Shown here: positions 1 through 10,882 of the stretch, in pieces
How positions within the stretch are numbered: position 1 is the stretch's first letter
Layout: every line of letters starts with the position of its first letter
Assembly (NCBI GenBank): GCA_013350335.1
Contig: CM023539.1
Location: 25,971,043-26,035,042 of the forward strand
Direction of reading: 5' to 3'
Length of the DNA stretch: 64,000 nt
Source: Chimonanthus salicifolius
Taxonomy: Eukaryota; Streptophyta; Magnoliopsida; Laurales; Calycanthaceae
Made by a program: the position numbers and the translations under genes
The notes under the pieces: generated by a model
The model's database searches: none
Told to the model about the DNA's origin: nothing
What the model saw: only the letters and a program-made list of their open reading frames with translations

Positions 1-1290
1 ATTCTTACCAATATAATATTTTTAGATTATAGATCTATGTTAGAAAAAGTTATGTTTCAAATTTCATAAGAAAATTCATTACGATTTGCTCTAGAAAAAT
101 CGGAGAAAAAAATACCCGAAAATTGGAAAATCAGTCGACAGTCGAATTTGCAGTAGAAAGTTAGTGGAAAAATTCGACAAGTCGAACTGCCGAACTTTGT
201 CAGTTCGACCAATCGAACAGGCTGTCCATTTTTCTTGCATTTATGAATAGTGATAGGAGTAATTTCGTTATTTTTTGAGTTTCAGTGGAAAAATAGTAAT
301 TTTTACAAAATATTGGGAAAACTTCAAATTATGTTGTTTCTATTAAAATTAGATAGGTTATTTAAACCTATTTCTTATTAATGTATAATTTATTTACTAG
401 GTTTTAACGTTTTGACAGTTTCACTCAAAACACTCACCAGTTAAATGTGAGGAGATTCAACTACATTGCATTATTAAAATGCATTTCATTTTGCATTTAA
501 ATTCTGAAAATTTGCACCGTTAGTCCTACGGTAATGAGTGGAGATCTGTGGTCATTTTAAAAGCGAAAATACTGTGAACACGACCGAAATGCAATACCAT
601 CACTGTTCACACATAACGAAATGGTAATAAATTTTTACATATGAAACGTGAACAATAGAGTGTACGGGATATTAAGGTCTGGCCATTCTAAAACGGAGAA
701 CGAAAACAACTTATTCCTAGAGACTGACTGGTTTATCAGTTGGAGATCTTGAGATGGATAAACTTCCAACTGGGATTTCGATTGGAATATGTGTATTTGT
801 GTATGACTGTTTGTGTATTGCAGAAAATGTACCTTTGCACCGCAAACGGTGAGTATAGGGTAGGCATACCCAAATCAGAGAGGACGGTAACCGATATAAT
901 TTCTTATATCCGATTATAAATTATTGTCAATTATGACCTATTGGTGGGGTCTAAATTGTATTTCTTTAACTGCTAATGTATGTTTCCATGCGAGAGGGCT
1001 TAGGAATCCATATTAGCGGAGTGAGAATTTATTATGATCATATGAGAGTTATTTAGATGGGTTGAACAGGGATTTAATCCATACCTGGTGTGCATTTGTC
1101 TGGCATACTATGTATATCAAAATACCTCACACTGTTGTTGAAGTATTGGGTTCGTGGAGGGCACCAGTACAAGGTGTATATACGGACTGGGTGAAATACT
1201 GAGCATGAACTTGCCGGCGGTGTAGCTATGTATCTTCGTGGCTGTGTGCCATAGACGTCGATTGATAGGGGTATTATTTTTGGAGGAAAA

Positions 1291-1568
1291 TGTAACGACC
1301 CGAACCTTTCTAACACAATATTGTCTGCTTTGAGCCCACAGAAGGGACCACCACGACTTTGCATTGAGGACCCACCCAAAGGAGGCCCCCAAAATGCGTT
1401 GTGCTAGAGGAGAAGAGGCCCAAATTATATACTGCCGCCAATCTACCCACATAGGCGATGTGAGACTGTCCACAAACACGCCCAACACTCCATGCCTTGG
1501 AGCCTGGCTATTTTTTCTCCCTTGGGATACCCAGGACTCTGGGGCCCCCTTTGGGGAGGGTCATCACA
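1291..1568 (-). repeat. TRIM LTR copy 1
   Basis: Last LTR in element orientation. A minus-strand TATA-like motif lies at about 1425-1432. The left boundary abuts the GAAAA target duplication. Confidence 0.8.
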
Positions 1569-1655
1569 TCCTACCCCCTTAAGGTCAGAGCGGTCCCCAG
1601 CTCGACACCACTTCCACACCACCGTCCGAGAGTTGAACCGTACTCTGAAACCAAT

Positions 1656-1936
1656 TGTAACGACTCGAACATTTCTAGAACAACATTGTCCGCTCTAGAC
1701 CCACAGACGGGACCCGCTCGGCTTTGCATTGAGGGATCACTTGAAGGAGGCCCCCAAAACGCGTTGTCCTAGAGAGGAGAGGATGCCCAGCTTATATACT
1801 GGCGCCAATCTACCCACATAGGCGATGTGTGACTCTCCACAAACACTCCCAATGCTCCATGTCTTGGAGCCTAGCTATTTTTTCTCCCGGGAGACGCCCT
1901 GGCTCTCTGGGTCCCTCTCTAGGGAGGGTCATCACA
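1656..1936 (-). repeat. TRIM LTR copy 2 (shared middle LTR)
   Basis: Middle copy, bounded by a purine tract on one side and a PBS-like site on the other. The TATA-like motif sits at the same relative place, about 1792-1799. Confidence 0.8.
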
Positions 1937-2024
1937 TCCTGCCCCCTTAAAGCCAGAATCGTCCCTGACTTGACACCAGTCCCCACACCACCGTCCGAGA
2001 GTTGAACCGTGCTATGATACCAAT

Positions 2025-2305
2025 TGTAATGACCCGGACCTTTCTAGCACAATATTGTCCACTTTGGGCCCACAGATGAGACCCGCACATTTTTGCATTG
2101 AGGGCCCACTAGAAGGAGGCCCCCAAAACGTGTTATGCTAGAGAGGAGAGGACACCCAGCATATATACTAGCGCCAATCTAACCACATAGGCGATGTGGG
2201 ACTCTCCACAAACACGACCAGCGCTCCATGCCTTGGAGCTTAGCTATTTTTTCTCCCCTGGGATGTCCTTGCTCTCTGGGTCCCCCTCTGGGGTGAGTCA
2301 TCACA
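2025..2305 (-). repeat. TRIM LTR copy 3
   Basis: First LTR in element orientation. It is followed (at lower coordinates) by TGGTATCATAGC, a one-base variant of the iMet primer-binding site. The outer edge meets the second GAAAA. Confidence 0.8.
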
Positions 2306-3051
2306 GAAAAAAAGATCATGCATCGTAGATAACTATGTTAGACGTTGTTCTCACAGAAAACTACTTGATTTTTTAGTGTTTAAACTATTGTATGATAACA
2401 TGTTTATAAATTGATGATATATTTCATTCTTTGTTGTTTTCTCTTCGCTAGGCTAGTAGAGCTCACTTCCCTTACGTTTCAAGGAATCTGAATGAGGAAG
2501 GATAGGAAGACCTTCAGCCGTAGTAGGGGCAGAGGCCCTCTGTCTATCTTCCCCGATGTTGGGAATTTATGTTATTTTTATCTACTATTTTTATGAACAT
2601 TGTATTATAAACCCTGTAATGTGTCCGTTTTGAGGCACAATAGATATATAATAAAACTACTGTGTTTCTTATGTGTATCTCTGATGTATATGGGAATGGT
2701 TATAGTGAATGTTATGTAGAATGTGTGTGACATTTTCTACTTGGATTTAACAGTCAATGGATCGAAGTGTTACACTGCAAGTTGATTTGTAGTGTGTACA
2801 GATACCATGGTGACGGGTGGGTTCTGCGTAGGATTTGGATTTTAAGTGGGACCATTGTGACCCCTCCATCTGCATGGGAACTTAATCGGCTGTGTGATGG
2901 CTGGATCCGAGGCTATCAAATGCTATGTCTGAACTTCTGATCACATGTAATGTTAAGTCCTTGTCAAGTTATGAGTTCTGCAATTATTAGAGGCTCAATG
3001 TTAGAAAAAAAAAAATCATGTCTTAGGAGGCCCTGAGTGGCGGAACGTGAC

Positions 3052-3700
3052 AACACCAAACTCAACCATTTGGGTACCTAAGAGATAGACCATCACTTAT
3101 GTTTTGTATTGGTCTTACACTCACCTCCATATTTTAAGACCATTGCAATTGAGCATCACAAGAGACCATGTGAGTTCAAATAGCCAGGATGTGCTATGAC
3201 ATGGAACATTTTGGACATTACAGGCTTAGACTATACTCTTCCTAGCTATAGTACTATTCTTGCTTGGAAATCCATACATTAATGGACATTTGAATTTCAA
3301 AGTCCTACATTTCAGATCCAATGTATTGAACATTATGATTAGTTTAAACATTTGAAATGTGTATGTTGTGTTGACTTGTATTCTTGCATGTTAAATTCAA
3401 TATGTTGATGTGAATATGTGATATTTGAATTTGATGATTGCAAGATGTTTTTGTGGCATATTTGACCCTTATTAATGTGAATATAATATGTGTATGACAT
3501 GTGTGTTTTGAAAATCAAAAAGAGATTTCAAAACTGAAAAGGATTTCCAAAATGGAATATTGTCATCTGTGATGGCGATAGATCGTTACTTAACGATGAA
3601 TCGGCTCAATAACTGATCGTCACTTGGCGAACAATTGGCTTAGCGACCAATCGTCCATGGACGATAGATCGTCCGTATTTAGAAGGGTTTTTTAAGTTAA
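3052..3700. other. Non-coding stretch with a short CGATC/GATCGTC motif cluster
   Basis: No gene is visible. From about 3565 to 3680 six short motifs built on GATCG, CGATC or GCGA-N-AATCG are packed at roughly 18-bp steps, several of them mutually complementary. This leads into the retroelement protein remnant downstream and may be part of that element's leader. Confidence 0.5.
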
Positions 3701-3952
3701 AACCCTCATTTGTGAAAATCAGTATCAAAAATCGATTTCATCCCTTTTGTCGTCATTCCTCTCCTCCGTCTTCCTATCCTTTGTTCCCTTGTGCTTTGAA
3801 ACACGCTCTTCGATCGATCGTGCCAAGAAATCACCAAGGAAAATCTTCCTTCAACATGTGGACACCTTGCTCTCACAAGTTGACCGGATTCCTCCAGTTG
3901 GGTAAGCGCCAAATCCTCTAAAATTTGATTTTTCGATGTAATTTGTGGATTG

Positions 3953-5297
3953 TCCTTAGAAATCATGCCTAGGTAAAGTTTCCCATCAATTATAAGACTC
4001 CGGTAAATGAGGATAGCCTAGATGGATCGTCTCCTCCTCCCAAAAGGCCCAAGAATCGTCCCAGGAAGGAATGTGCCCAAAAACCTAGGCCATCTACTCT
4101 AACCTTTGAGGAAACCCCCTCTTCAGATGTACCCTATGAGAGACCTACTAAACTTAGGGTATTTAGGCCTGGATCCTCTTCCCGTCCTCAGCCCCAACCT
4201 CAATCTGAGGAAGAAGTTGTGGAGGAAGAACATGTAGAGGAAGAGAATGTAGAATAAGAAGGAGGATGTAGGAGAAGAATAAGAAGAAGATAATGACAGC
4301 GAGAATAAGAGGAAGATCAAGGAGATGAGGGAGGAAATGAAGAAGATCAAGGTGATCAAAAGGGAATGAAAATGAGGAAGGTCCTCAATTTAAATCCACA
4401 GTGGACTATGTCAAGTTCAAAAGCCTAAACATTGAACGTAAGAGTTTTGTAGAGGATTTGGCCAAGTGCAATGCCCTTCTCCATATCAAAAAAATGGGTT
4501 GGGAAAATTTGTTGGAGTGGGATGAATAAATTTATGCTTCAATTTCCAAGAGAATGTACTGCTCATACATGATGCACCCTAAGGAGAATTGTTTGAAATT
4601 GAATTTCACACCTCAACTGGTGTCTGTGTTGATGAGCATTCCAATTTTTCAGAATGGATACATCCCAGTTGTCCCCGACAAATTTGTGATGAAGGATAAA
4701 AAGAAATATGCAAGGAAATTTTGTGGCAAAGAAGTAGAATGGATAAACTATATTTGGTTGGAGGGTGGAGATATGTTTTTGGAGTATAGGATATTGCACT
4801 TACTCTTTTGTGCAAATGTGTACCCAATATATGGAAACAAAGGTTATCGTAATCAATTCATGCTAGTTCACATGTATCATGCCTCAACTAGAAAGAAGTT
4901 TTGTCTTCCTACCCTCATGTGCTCAACAATCATCAAGTATGCAGAGTCTACAATGGTGAGCCATCCTCCTTTCTACTACCTCATGTATTGCCTGGCATTA
5001 CATTTTGGAGCGAAACCTCCCAAGAATGAAGCACCTACTGGAGTAAGGACTCTGAATGCCACTGCCATCAAGAAATCCTTAGAAAAGGAATTGTTCAAGT
5101 CCATTTTTGGAACCACTGCCCCTCTATTGGTGACTCCTCCTCTGTTGTCCCCTTTTACTCTATTTGTGAGGGCTAATTCCCCACATAATGTATTTGAGAT
5201 AGCCCAAGGTTGGGTGAGTCCAACAGTGGATGCAGGTTTGTTAAAACCGAACCACTATACATCTTATGTTGTGGGCGTTGGTCTTGTTTTTATGTGA
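3953..5297 (+). pseudogene. Broken retroelement protein, possibly of the plant transposon protein (PF20167-like) class
   Basis: An acidic N-terminal segment (about 4020-4256) has a proline/arginine-rich part followed by a Glu/Val-rich tract and is closed by a stop in that tract. Reading continues in shifted frames through 4260-4540 and then in a clean 247-codon frame from 4554 to 5297. The latter has a hydrophobic helical core around residues 75-155, and its order (Arg-Ile-Leu-His segment, polar patch, Phe-Met-Leu segment, Pro-Pro-Phe-Tyr-Tyr) resembles the better-preserved domain at 44695-45225. The family link is by eye and uncertain. The stops and shifts make it a pseudogene. The 4554 ATG is internal to the original protein and is not a true start. 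Confidence 0.5.
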
Positions 5298-7361
5298 TTG
5301 TTCTAGTATTGGCACACTCTCTTATGACACAACACTTATCTCTTGATTAATATTGTTAATCCGCTGCATATCTATTTTAATTAACCAAGAAATTTGTGAA
5401 GACCATAGAATTTGGTGATTGCCCTATTCCCCCCTCCCTTTAAGGTCAATCTTGACTCTTGTTCTAGCACAATGGGAACTTTCAACTTATGCCATGTGTT
5501 TTAAAATCAAGAGGGAGAGTTCGAAAGAAAAATGACTTTAAAAAGAAATTTTGTGCTCTGTATTGGCTACACATCGTCAGAGTGGATGTATAGAAGGATT
5601 CGACCAATCGAGAACGTCGATGTATCGGCAGTGCACAGAAGGTCTAAGGTAAACCACTCTTCTGATTTTCTTGTTTCATTCCATGATCTTAAATTAATTC
5701 TATTTTTTGTGGAATATGTATTTACATGTCAGCTTGCATTTTATGCTTTAAATTTGGAATATGTCTTGATTCATCTCATTCCTTGTTCTCAATTATGTGT
5801 ATAATTTTGGAATGTATGAATTTTTGTGTATTGCCTCATGTATTGCTTGTATATATGCTTGCATTATATGGTTTCATCTCTGTACTAAATTGGTAGTATC
5901 TTGTTTGGGGAGATGACCTTAGGCACATACATAGTGTTGTTTCATTCCATGAATCCAAATTTGTGAATCTCATGTGGAATGAACCTTGCTCCATACTTAT
6001 GAATGGTATTGATGTTGATCCAAATGTGATCTAATGTTCAAAAGGGTAATCCATTCATGTACCATTCAATGCAAAGTATAGAACTTTAATTTGAGTATTC
6101 ATGATTGAATGGTGATGTGGTGAAAAGCATGGGAGCTAAAATGTGGATGGCAAACACTTGTATGGTTCATATTGATCATTTCTCTCATGCACCACCCCTT
6201 GATCTAATATTGGTATGTCTATTGGTGCATTTGAAATTGTTTTTGCATAGTATTTGTCAATATGGCATTTCTTAAGCCCTTATCATTGTTGCATATTTTT
6301 TAATGCCATATGTTTCTCATACTTCATTTTTATACACTTGATTGGTATATAATATGTGAAATGATTGTATGATTTGTATGCTTTTGGTTCTCATTCCTAT
6401 AATCCATCATTGGTATATGATATAAGGAATGATTTCAGTTCATAAAATAGCAAGTTTTTACTAAACCGGAAAATGCCTTAACAAATGACTTTACACAAGG
6501 GCTATGGTCTTTCAAATGATAAATTGAAAATGCCCATGATCATTGGAGTTGTTTGGATCAAAATTTTAGTTGGACTTATCATGGTACATTGATCTAAAAA
6601 TTCAATATAATTTGTGCAAGTGTTAGTAAATTGGTTTGAATCATCAAATGGCAAAAATTGGTATGTGAATGTTTTAGCATTTATTGGCATGTGAATTCAA
6701 AGGTTGAAATGCAAAACTTGTTGTATTGTGGACTTGCATGCATCACAAGCACACACTCATCATCCCTCAAATTGGTAAATCTTATAAGGATGCTTGTCTT
6801 TCCAATGTAAAGTACTATCTTGGAAAATCAGTCAGAGAATGGAAATGTGGATGGAGAAATGCTCAAATAAGGAAAATTATCCTTTTCTCCAAGAATGAAT
6901 TTGTGAATTCACTTTTGTTTTGGCTTTCTAGAACACACGAAGGTAAATCTTAATGCCAAAAGGATATTGGTAATGAAATCCATCATAATTCAATGGTCCA
7001 AATTCTATGGACTTGGTGCATTTTGCTCTCAAACCGTTGAGCAAAGGAGAGCATATCTTGGCAAAATTTTAGAAAGAAATAAGCGCCCATTTTCCAAGTG
7101 CATAATGGATTTCCAAGGATAGGGTGTTGGTTCATTCAAAATCCATTGATTGGTATATTTTTTGTATGAATGAACTTGTCACTTTGGTTTGATGCATATG
7201 TACTTATATTAGCAAATGTTCATGCATCACCTTTAACTTCTCCTATGAACTATGCTCTTTATTGGTATATGTATGTAGTTCATAATGTTTTTCAAATATT
7301 ATTGGGTATCTGAAATTGTTTTCACTCATAAACTCTTCTTGTAGAGAAAATTCTTGTATGA
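5298..7361. other. AT-rich non-coding stretch
   Basis: No convincing gene. A TCGA-type motif cluster lies at 5570-5640. The rest is AT-rich with recurring 'attggtatat' phrases and looks like internal or LTR sequence of the same retroelement. Small open frames in it show no family resemblance. Confidence 0.4.
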
Positions 7362-7622
7362 GTGATTCCCTCCCTGGAGCATGCATTAGTTGGTTTCATA
7401 TTGGCACATTTTATGAAAATGCATTTGGCTCTGTTTTTCCCCTCCTTCTCCTCTCCAGTCCAACATTTGGGACTTGCTGAAGCACATTGGATAGATATAG
7501 CAGTGCTTAGCACCCTTTGTCAATTTGTGACAAAAAGGTGGAGAAATTTAGAAGCTTGGAATAAGCTTAGGAGAAAATATCTTAAGGAGAGAAGATCATT
7601 TAGGAGAAAACTCAATGATTAA
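7362..7622 (+). pseudogene. Short reading frame, probable C-terminal piece of the upstream retroelement protein
   Basis: 86 codons ending in a strongly basic Lys/Arg/Glu-rich helix. It lies downstream of the 4.5-5.3 kb fragment in the same orientation and directly before a G-run (7627-7636) and the hairpin at 7636-7766. I do not recognise the family. The basic tail would suit a nucleic-acid-binding gag-like product, but that is only inference. Confidence 0.25.
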
Positions 7623-7635
7623 GGAAGGGGGGGGG

Positions 7636-7766
7636 GAGTATGTTTTCAAGTATGTGATTTAATACTTGTTATAAATGAGATTTGACAATGAATATATATA
7701 TATATATATATTCATTGTCAAATCTCATTATAACAAGTATTAAATCACATACTTGAAAACATACTC
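7636..7766. repeat. 131-bp near-perfect palindrome with (TA)n loop
   Basis: The left arm, starting GAGTATGTTTTCAAG at 7636, is complementary to the right arm ending at 7766, with one extra A in the left arm. A TA dinucleotide run (about 7690-7711) is at the centre. The arms are about 55-64 nt. A ten-G run immediately precedes it. This could be a fold-back MITE or an inverted duplication. No terminal target duplication was found. Confidence 0.85.
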
Positions 7767-7769
7767 TTT

Positions 7770-9062
7770 TCTTGATACAATCCGCATAATTCAAAACCAT
7801 TCCTGATGTTCAACATGATGTGATATGCCATGGGTGCCATAAAATATGAATGCCCTTTTATGCCCCACACATCAACCATAATATTCATTTCATTTCAATG
7901 GCTCTCATTATTGGCCACTTATGTCCAACAACATTTGAGGCGGCGATCACCAGAGTGTTGTTACCTATCAACAAATTAACTGAGACTATCAGTAGAGTAT
8001 GGACTCGTCCCTTTGTGCAGGGTTTCGGGACCTAACCAGGAGCTCTTTGGCCCAATTTAATGTTGTAACAATCATACACAAGGACGGGGCCGAAGTATAA
8101 TACTTGTGTTATTTTATCAATATCATTGTACACGAGACCAAGCAATATCCGGACATTTCATTCTTGGCTCTGTAATGCAAATCCCTCTCATGCATCCATG
8201 TATGAGGTATATGTATGCAACATGATGACAAAATCCGTGCATCATGTAATTTCAATCATTTCACACAGTTCATAAATCTCAAATCTTTTCAAAATAAAGA
8301 CAAGATATCATGAGCTCAAAATGTCTTAAAACTCATATAGTGCTAACATCATTTTCATAATTGAAATCTCATGATTTTTATAAGAAATCAAATCATATTA
8401 AAATCACAACATTTAATTCACAACTATAGTGCTTCAACATTGTAGGAAAACCTACCTGATCTAGTATGATCAGCAAAAGGGGATACTCTCAAAGTCACTC
8501 GAACAGTGTCGAGACTATCCTCTGTTCCTTTGTCCATGTACATATTTCAAATCATAATTCCGTGTCATTAAAATGTACAATCCTTCTAATTCAAATTACA
8601 TAGGTCAACTCAAGACCTAAGGGTCATCTGTGTGATCTTCAGAGTCTAAGAGACTCCACGTATATCTAATTTATCATCAAGTACATTAGCCTTTATTAAA
8701 TTGTCCATGTCTAAAGACGATATATTGACACTATCGATACATCGCTCCTGGACACAGCCGACACATCAATCATCTCGACATGTCGACTAGCTCTGTCTGT
8801 TCATCTTCGTGTTTTCCAGTTGTTCTCAGGCTATATGTATCGGCCCAGTCGATACATCTAGGGTACATTGGTTTGAGGTGTCGAGCACGTCGACGTATCC
8901 TCCAGAGTTTCGTCTATCAATATTCGTATTTGTTCTCTGTTCTCAAACCATATGTATCGATCCAGTCGATACATATACAGGTGCATATACCCGAGGTGTC
9001 GACTTCTTCAACATGTCCTCCGGGGTTAATATAAACATTCCTCCTTCGTTAAGTTTCTGAAC
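7770..9062 (-). mobile_element. Minus-strand gypsy-type LTR remnant with TCGA palindromes
   Basis: Non-coding. Read on the minus strand, an array of GTATCG-N-CGATAC and GTCGA-N-TCGAC motifs (8710-9010) is followed by a segment near 8440-8530 containing GTAGGTTTTCCTAC, then further non-coding sequence. The same order is seen in the solo LTR at 23981-27182 (palindrome array, then TAGGATTCCTACC). Two X/Y motif pairs repeat with a 117-118 bp step (8834 to 8951, 8880 to 8998). The ends are not defined. Confidence 0.35.
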
Positions 9063-9160
9063 TCAGTCAAGATTCTCATCCAAAGGCTATTATTGAAAGT
9101 TCAAAATTAATAAATAATTTCTATTGTCAAGTATGATAATATAGAGTTATCACCGACATA

Positions 9161-9300
9161 GGTGTAGCTCAACTGGTTGCCTCCCGCCTCAAGAAACGGG
9201 AGGTTGCGGGTTCGAACCCTCATGACCTAACCTTAGTGTGCCCTAGGGGTAATGCGTTCACCGGTGAGAGTTTTACGAATATAATAAAGAAAGGGAAGGA
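9161..9300 (+). mobile_element. tRNA-derived SINE
   Basis: A polymerase III box A (TAGCTCAACTGG, 9165-9176) and box B (GGTTCGAACCC, 9209-9219) are spaced as in a tRNA. A non-tRNA body follows, and the sequence fades into an A-rich tail near 9285-9300. The acceptor stem does not close, so this is a SINE head rather than a tRNA gene. It ends about 10 bp from the terpene synthase exon remnant. Confidence 0.7.
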
Positions 9301-9310
9301 TGCGAACCAT

Positions 9311-9556
9311 TGAAGTTCCCCAATCATCAATGAGTCTACTACCCATAGCTGAGCCTCTTATGGAGTCTGATCTATTTTCTAGACATTCTAATGCCTCCTT
9401 TGTTATCTTCTGATCCATAGAGACAAATCCATGAGCGAATACAAGATGTGATGAGATTGTAATCCATGCAGTGTTTAAATACTCATCAAGGGTTGGAATA
9501 TATCCACTGTGATACCACCTTGCTTCTGTCAAGTATGCTTTACATAAATCTGTCCA
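9311..9556 (-). pseudogene. Terpene synthase (TPS-b-like) isolated exon remnant
   Basis: Minus-strand translation begins WTDLCKAYLTEARWYHSGY and continues through PTLDEYLNTAW, KEALECLE and DDWGTS. These are hallmarks of the penultimate exon of plant class-I mono/sesquiterpene synthases, which normally carries the NSE/DTE metal-binding region. The upstream intron end is intact (GCAG at 9557-9560). At the other end the usual donor after the GTS codons is missing, because ATGGTT follows and then the SINE. The metal-motif area reads DDWGTS where the family has DDLGTS. No other TPS exon is visible nearby, so this is a gene relic or a captured exon. Confidence 0.75.
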
Positions 9557-9599
9557 CTGCGATAAACACATGATTTAGTGAATAATTTTGCAATTAATG

Positions 9600-10690
9600 T
9601 AACAACTAAGAAATTGAATAACAAAAATATTTGATTAAGTTTTAAATATAAATATATCAAGTGTTAAGGAAAGAACAAATCTATGGGCTTATAGGGTTAA
9701 GACCATTTTAATGCTTGGATCAAACCCATTCGGAATACTTTGATCAAGCATATAGGCATAAGAATAGGCCCATATTAAGCCCATTAGCAGAGTTTTTGAA
9801 TTTAGACCATTTTATCTTGAACTCTGGTCAGGCAAGGCCTTTATGGAGGTAACCTTGAAAGGTCAAAACTCAATTTAATTATCATGTCTAAGTGTTAAGG
9901 AAAGAATCAACCTATCGAGTAACGCTAAAATCGAGTCAGGTTTGTCAATATTTATGGAATCTAATCCGACCCAACTCAAGCTATTGACCTAAAATTCTCG
10001 ATCCAAATTCTAACCCGACTCAACTCGAATTCTGACTCGACCCGTATTTTGAATCCATAAAGTGGTAAATGAATTACTGTAACTTTCATTTTCTAAAATG
10101 TCCTTTCTTTAGAGGTGTCCCTTGGTTTGAAGAGGTACTTAACCCTTCTTAGTGTCCCTCATAACTCCATAAATGTTGTCATAAGTGGATTCCTAGAGTC
10201 TATAAATAAATGGGCTTTTGTGGCTTTGCTAATGGATTTTGGATTTTCAAATTACTTTCCATTATCGTCATTATTTTCATGTAATTTTTTTAGTGATAGT
10301 GGGAGGCATTCAAAATTACATTCAGTGATGCGATGTAGCAACAAATATAGTCTAAGCTCGAGAAATTCTGAAAGATTTGTTGTGAATCTAATAGCAGACA
10401 TTGATTACTTTTTTATAAGATCATGGTACCTAGGCGTCTCACCTGACTGGTACTTAGAGCATATGTAAATCTTATAATCCACACACATTATGTAAAAACA
10501 AGTGAAGGAGACTTGATCTCAAAACTTCCCGTAAACAATGGCAAGTTTTGACCATCAAACTAACTTGCAGTCATCAATTACTGATGAAGTGGGGATAGAT
10601 ACAATCTAAAGAATAATGTCATATGTGACTCAAATAACATGATATTCTTCACTCCATTTCTTGGAGCAAACATTCACAAATGCACTACTC
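9600..10690. other. Intergenic sequence and probable 3' flank of the transporter gene
   Basis: No gene is recognised. A phrase of about 16 bases (aagtgttaaggaaaga) recurs near 9660 and 9890. The open frame at 10115-10468 (+) has no recognisable features. Sequence from about 10690 to 10882 is probably the transporter 3' UTR. Confidence 0.4.
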
Positions 10691-10882
10691 TGGAATATAT
10701 TTTGAATCATAAAGCCATACATACGAATCTCTCATGGCTCACAGAGCTCATACCTAGTATAGATCCTTCTTGCAGTAATAACAATAAATAAATTTAGAGG
10801 CCCATATTTGTGAGTGAAGGTTGGACAGAAACAGAGTTCCAACTGCAAGGCAGGCAGCTCCTCCTCCTCAGTGATTTGAGGC

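Larger units (their letters stand above)
1291..2305 (-). mobile_element. Tandem TRIM element: three LTRs and two short internal domains
   Basis: Three near-identical 278-281 bp units (1291-1568, 1656-1936, 2025-2305) are separated by two 87-88 bp spacers. Read on the minus strand each unit starts TGTGATGACCC or TGTGATGACTC and ends TTACA. Each spacer begins, 2 bp after the LTR end, with a tRNA-iMet-type primer-binding site (TGGTATCATAGC and TGGTTTCAGAGT) and ends with a purine tract (GGGGGCAGGA, AAGGGGGTAGGA) just before the next LTR. This is the LTR-PBS-PPT-LTR plan of a terminal-repeat retrotransposon in miniature, repeated once with a shared middle LTR. GAAAA flanks the whole array on both sides (1286-1290, 2306-2310). 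There is no protein-coding capacity. Confidence 0.85.
1..3051 (+). mobile_element. 3' portion of a gypsy-type LTR, interrupted by a TRIM array
   Basis: No coding sequence is visible. The segment ends at 3051 in a CGGAACGTGACA-like terminus, the form typical of long plant Ty3/gypsy LTRs. It contains short TCGA-centred palindromes near 134-225, as the better-defined solo LTR at 23981-27182 also does. The left end lies outside the window. No primer-binding site follows position 3051, so this may be a solo LTR. The TRIM array at 1291-2305 is a later insertion. The assignment is inferred from architecture; I cannot see a second LTR to confirm it. Confidence 0.4.

Noticed and set aside
9161..9233. 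tRNA gene
   Set aside because: Boxes A and B are good, but the acceptor stem does not pair and non-tRNA body plus A-rich tail follow. SINE is the better reading.
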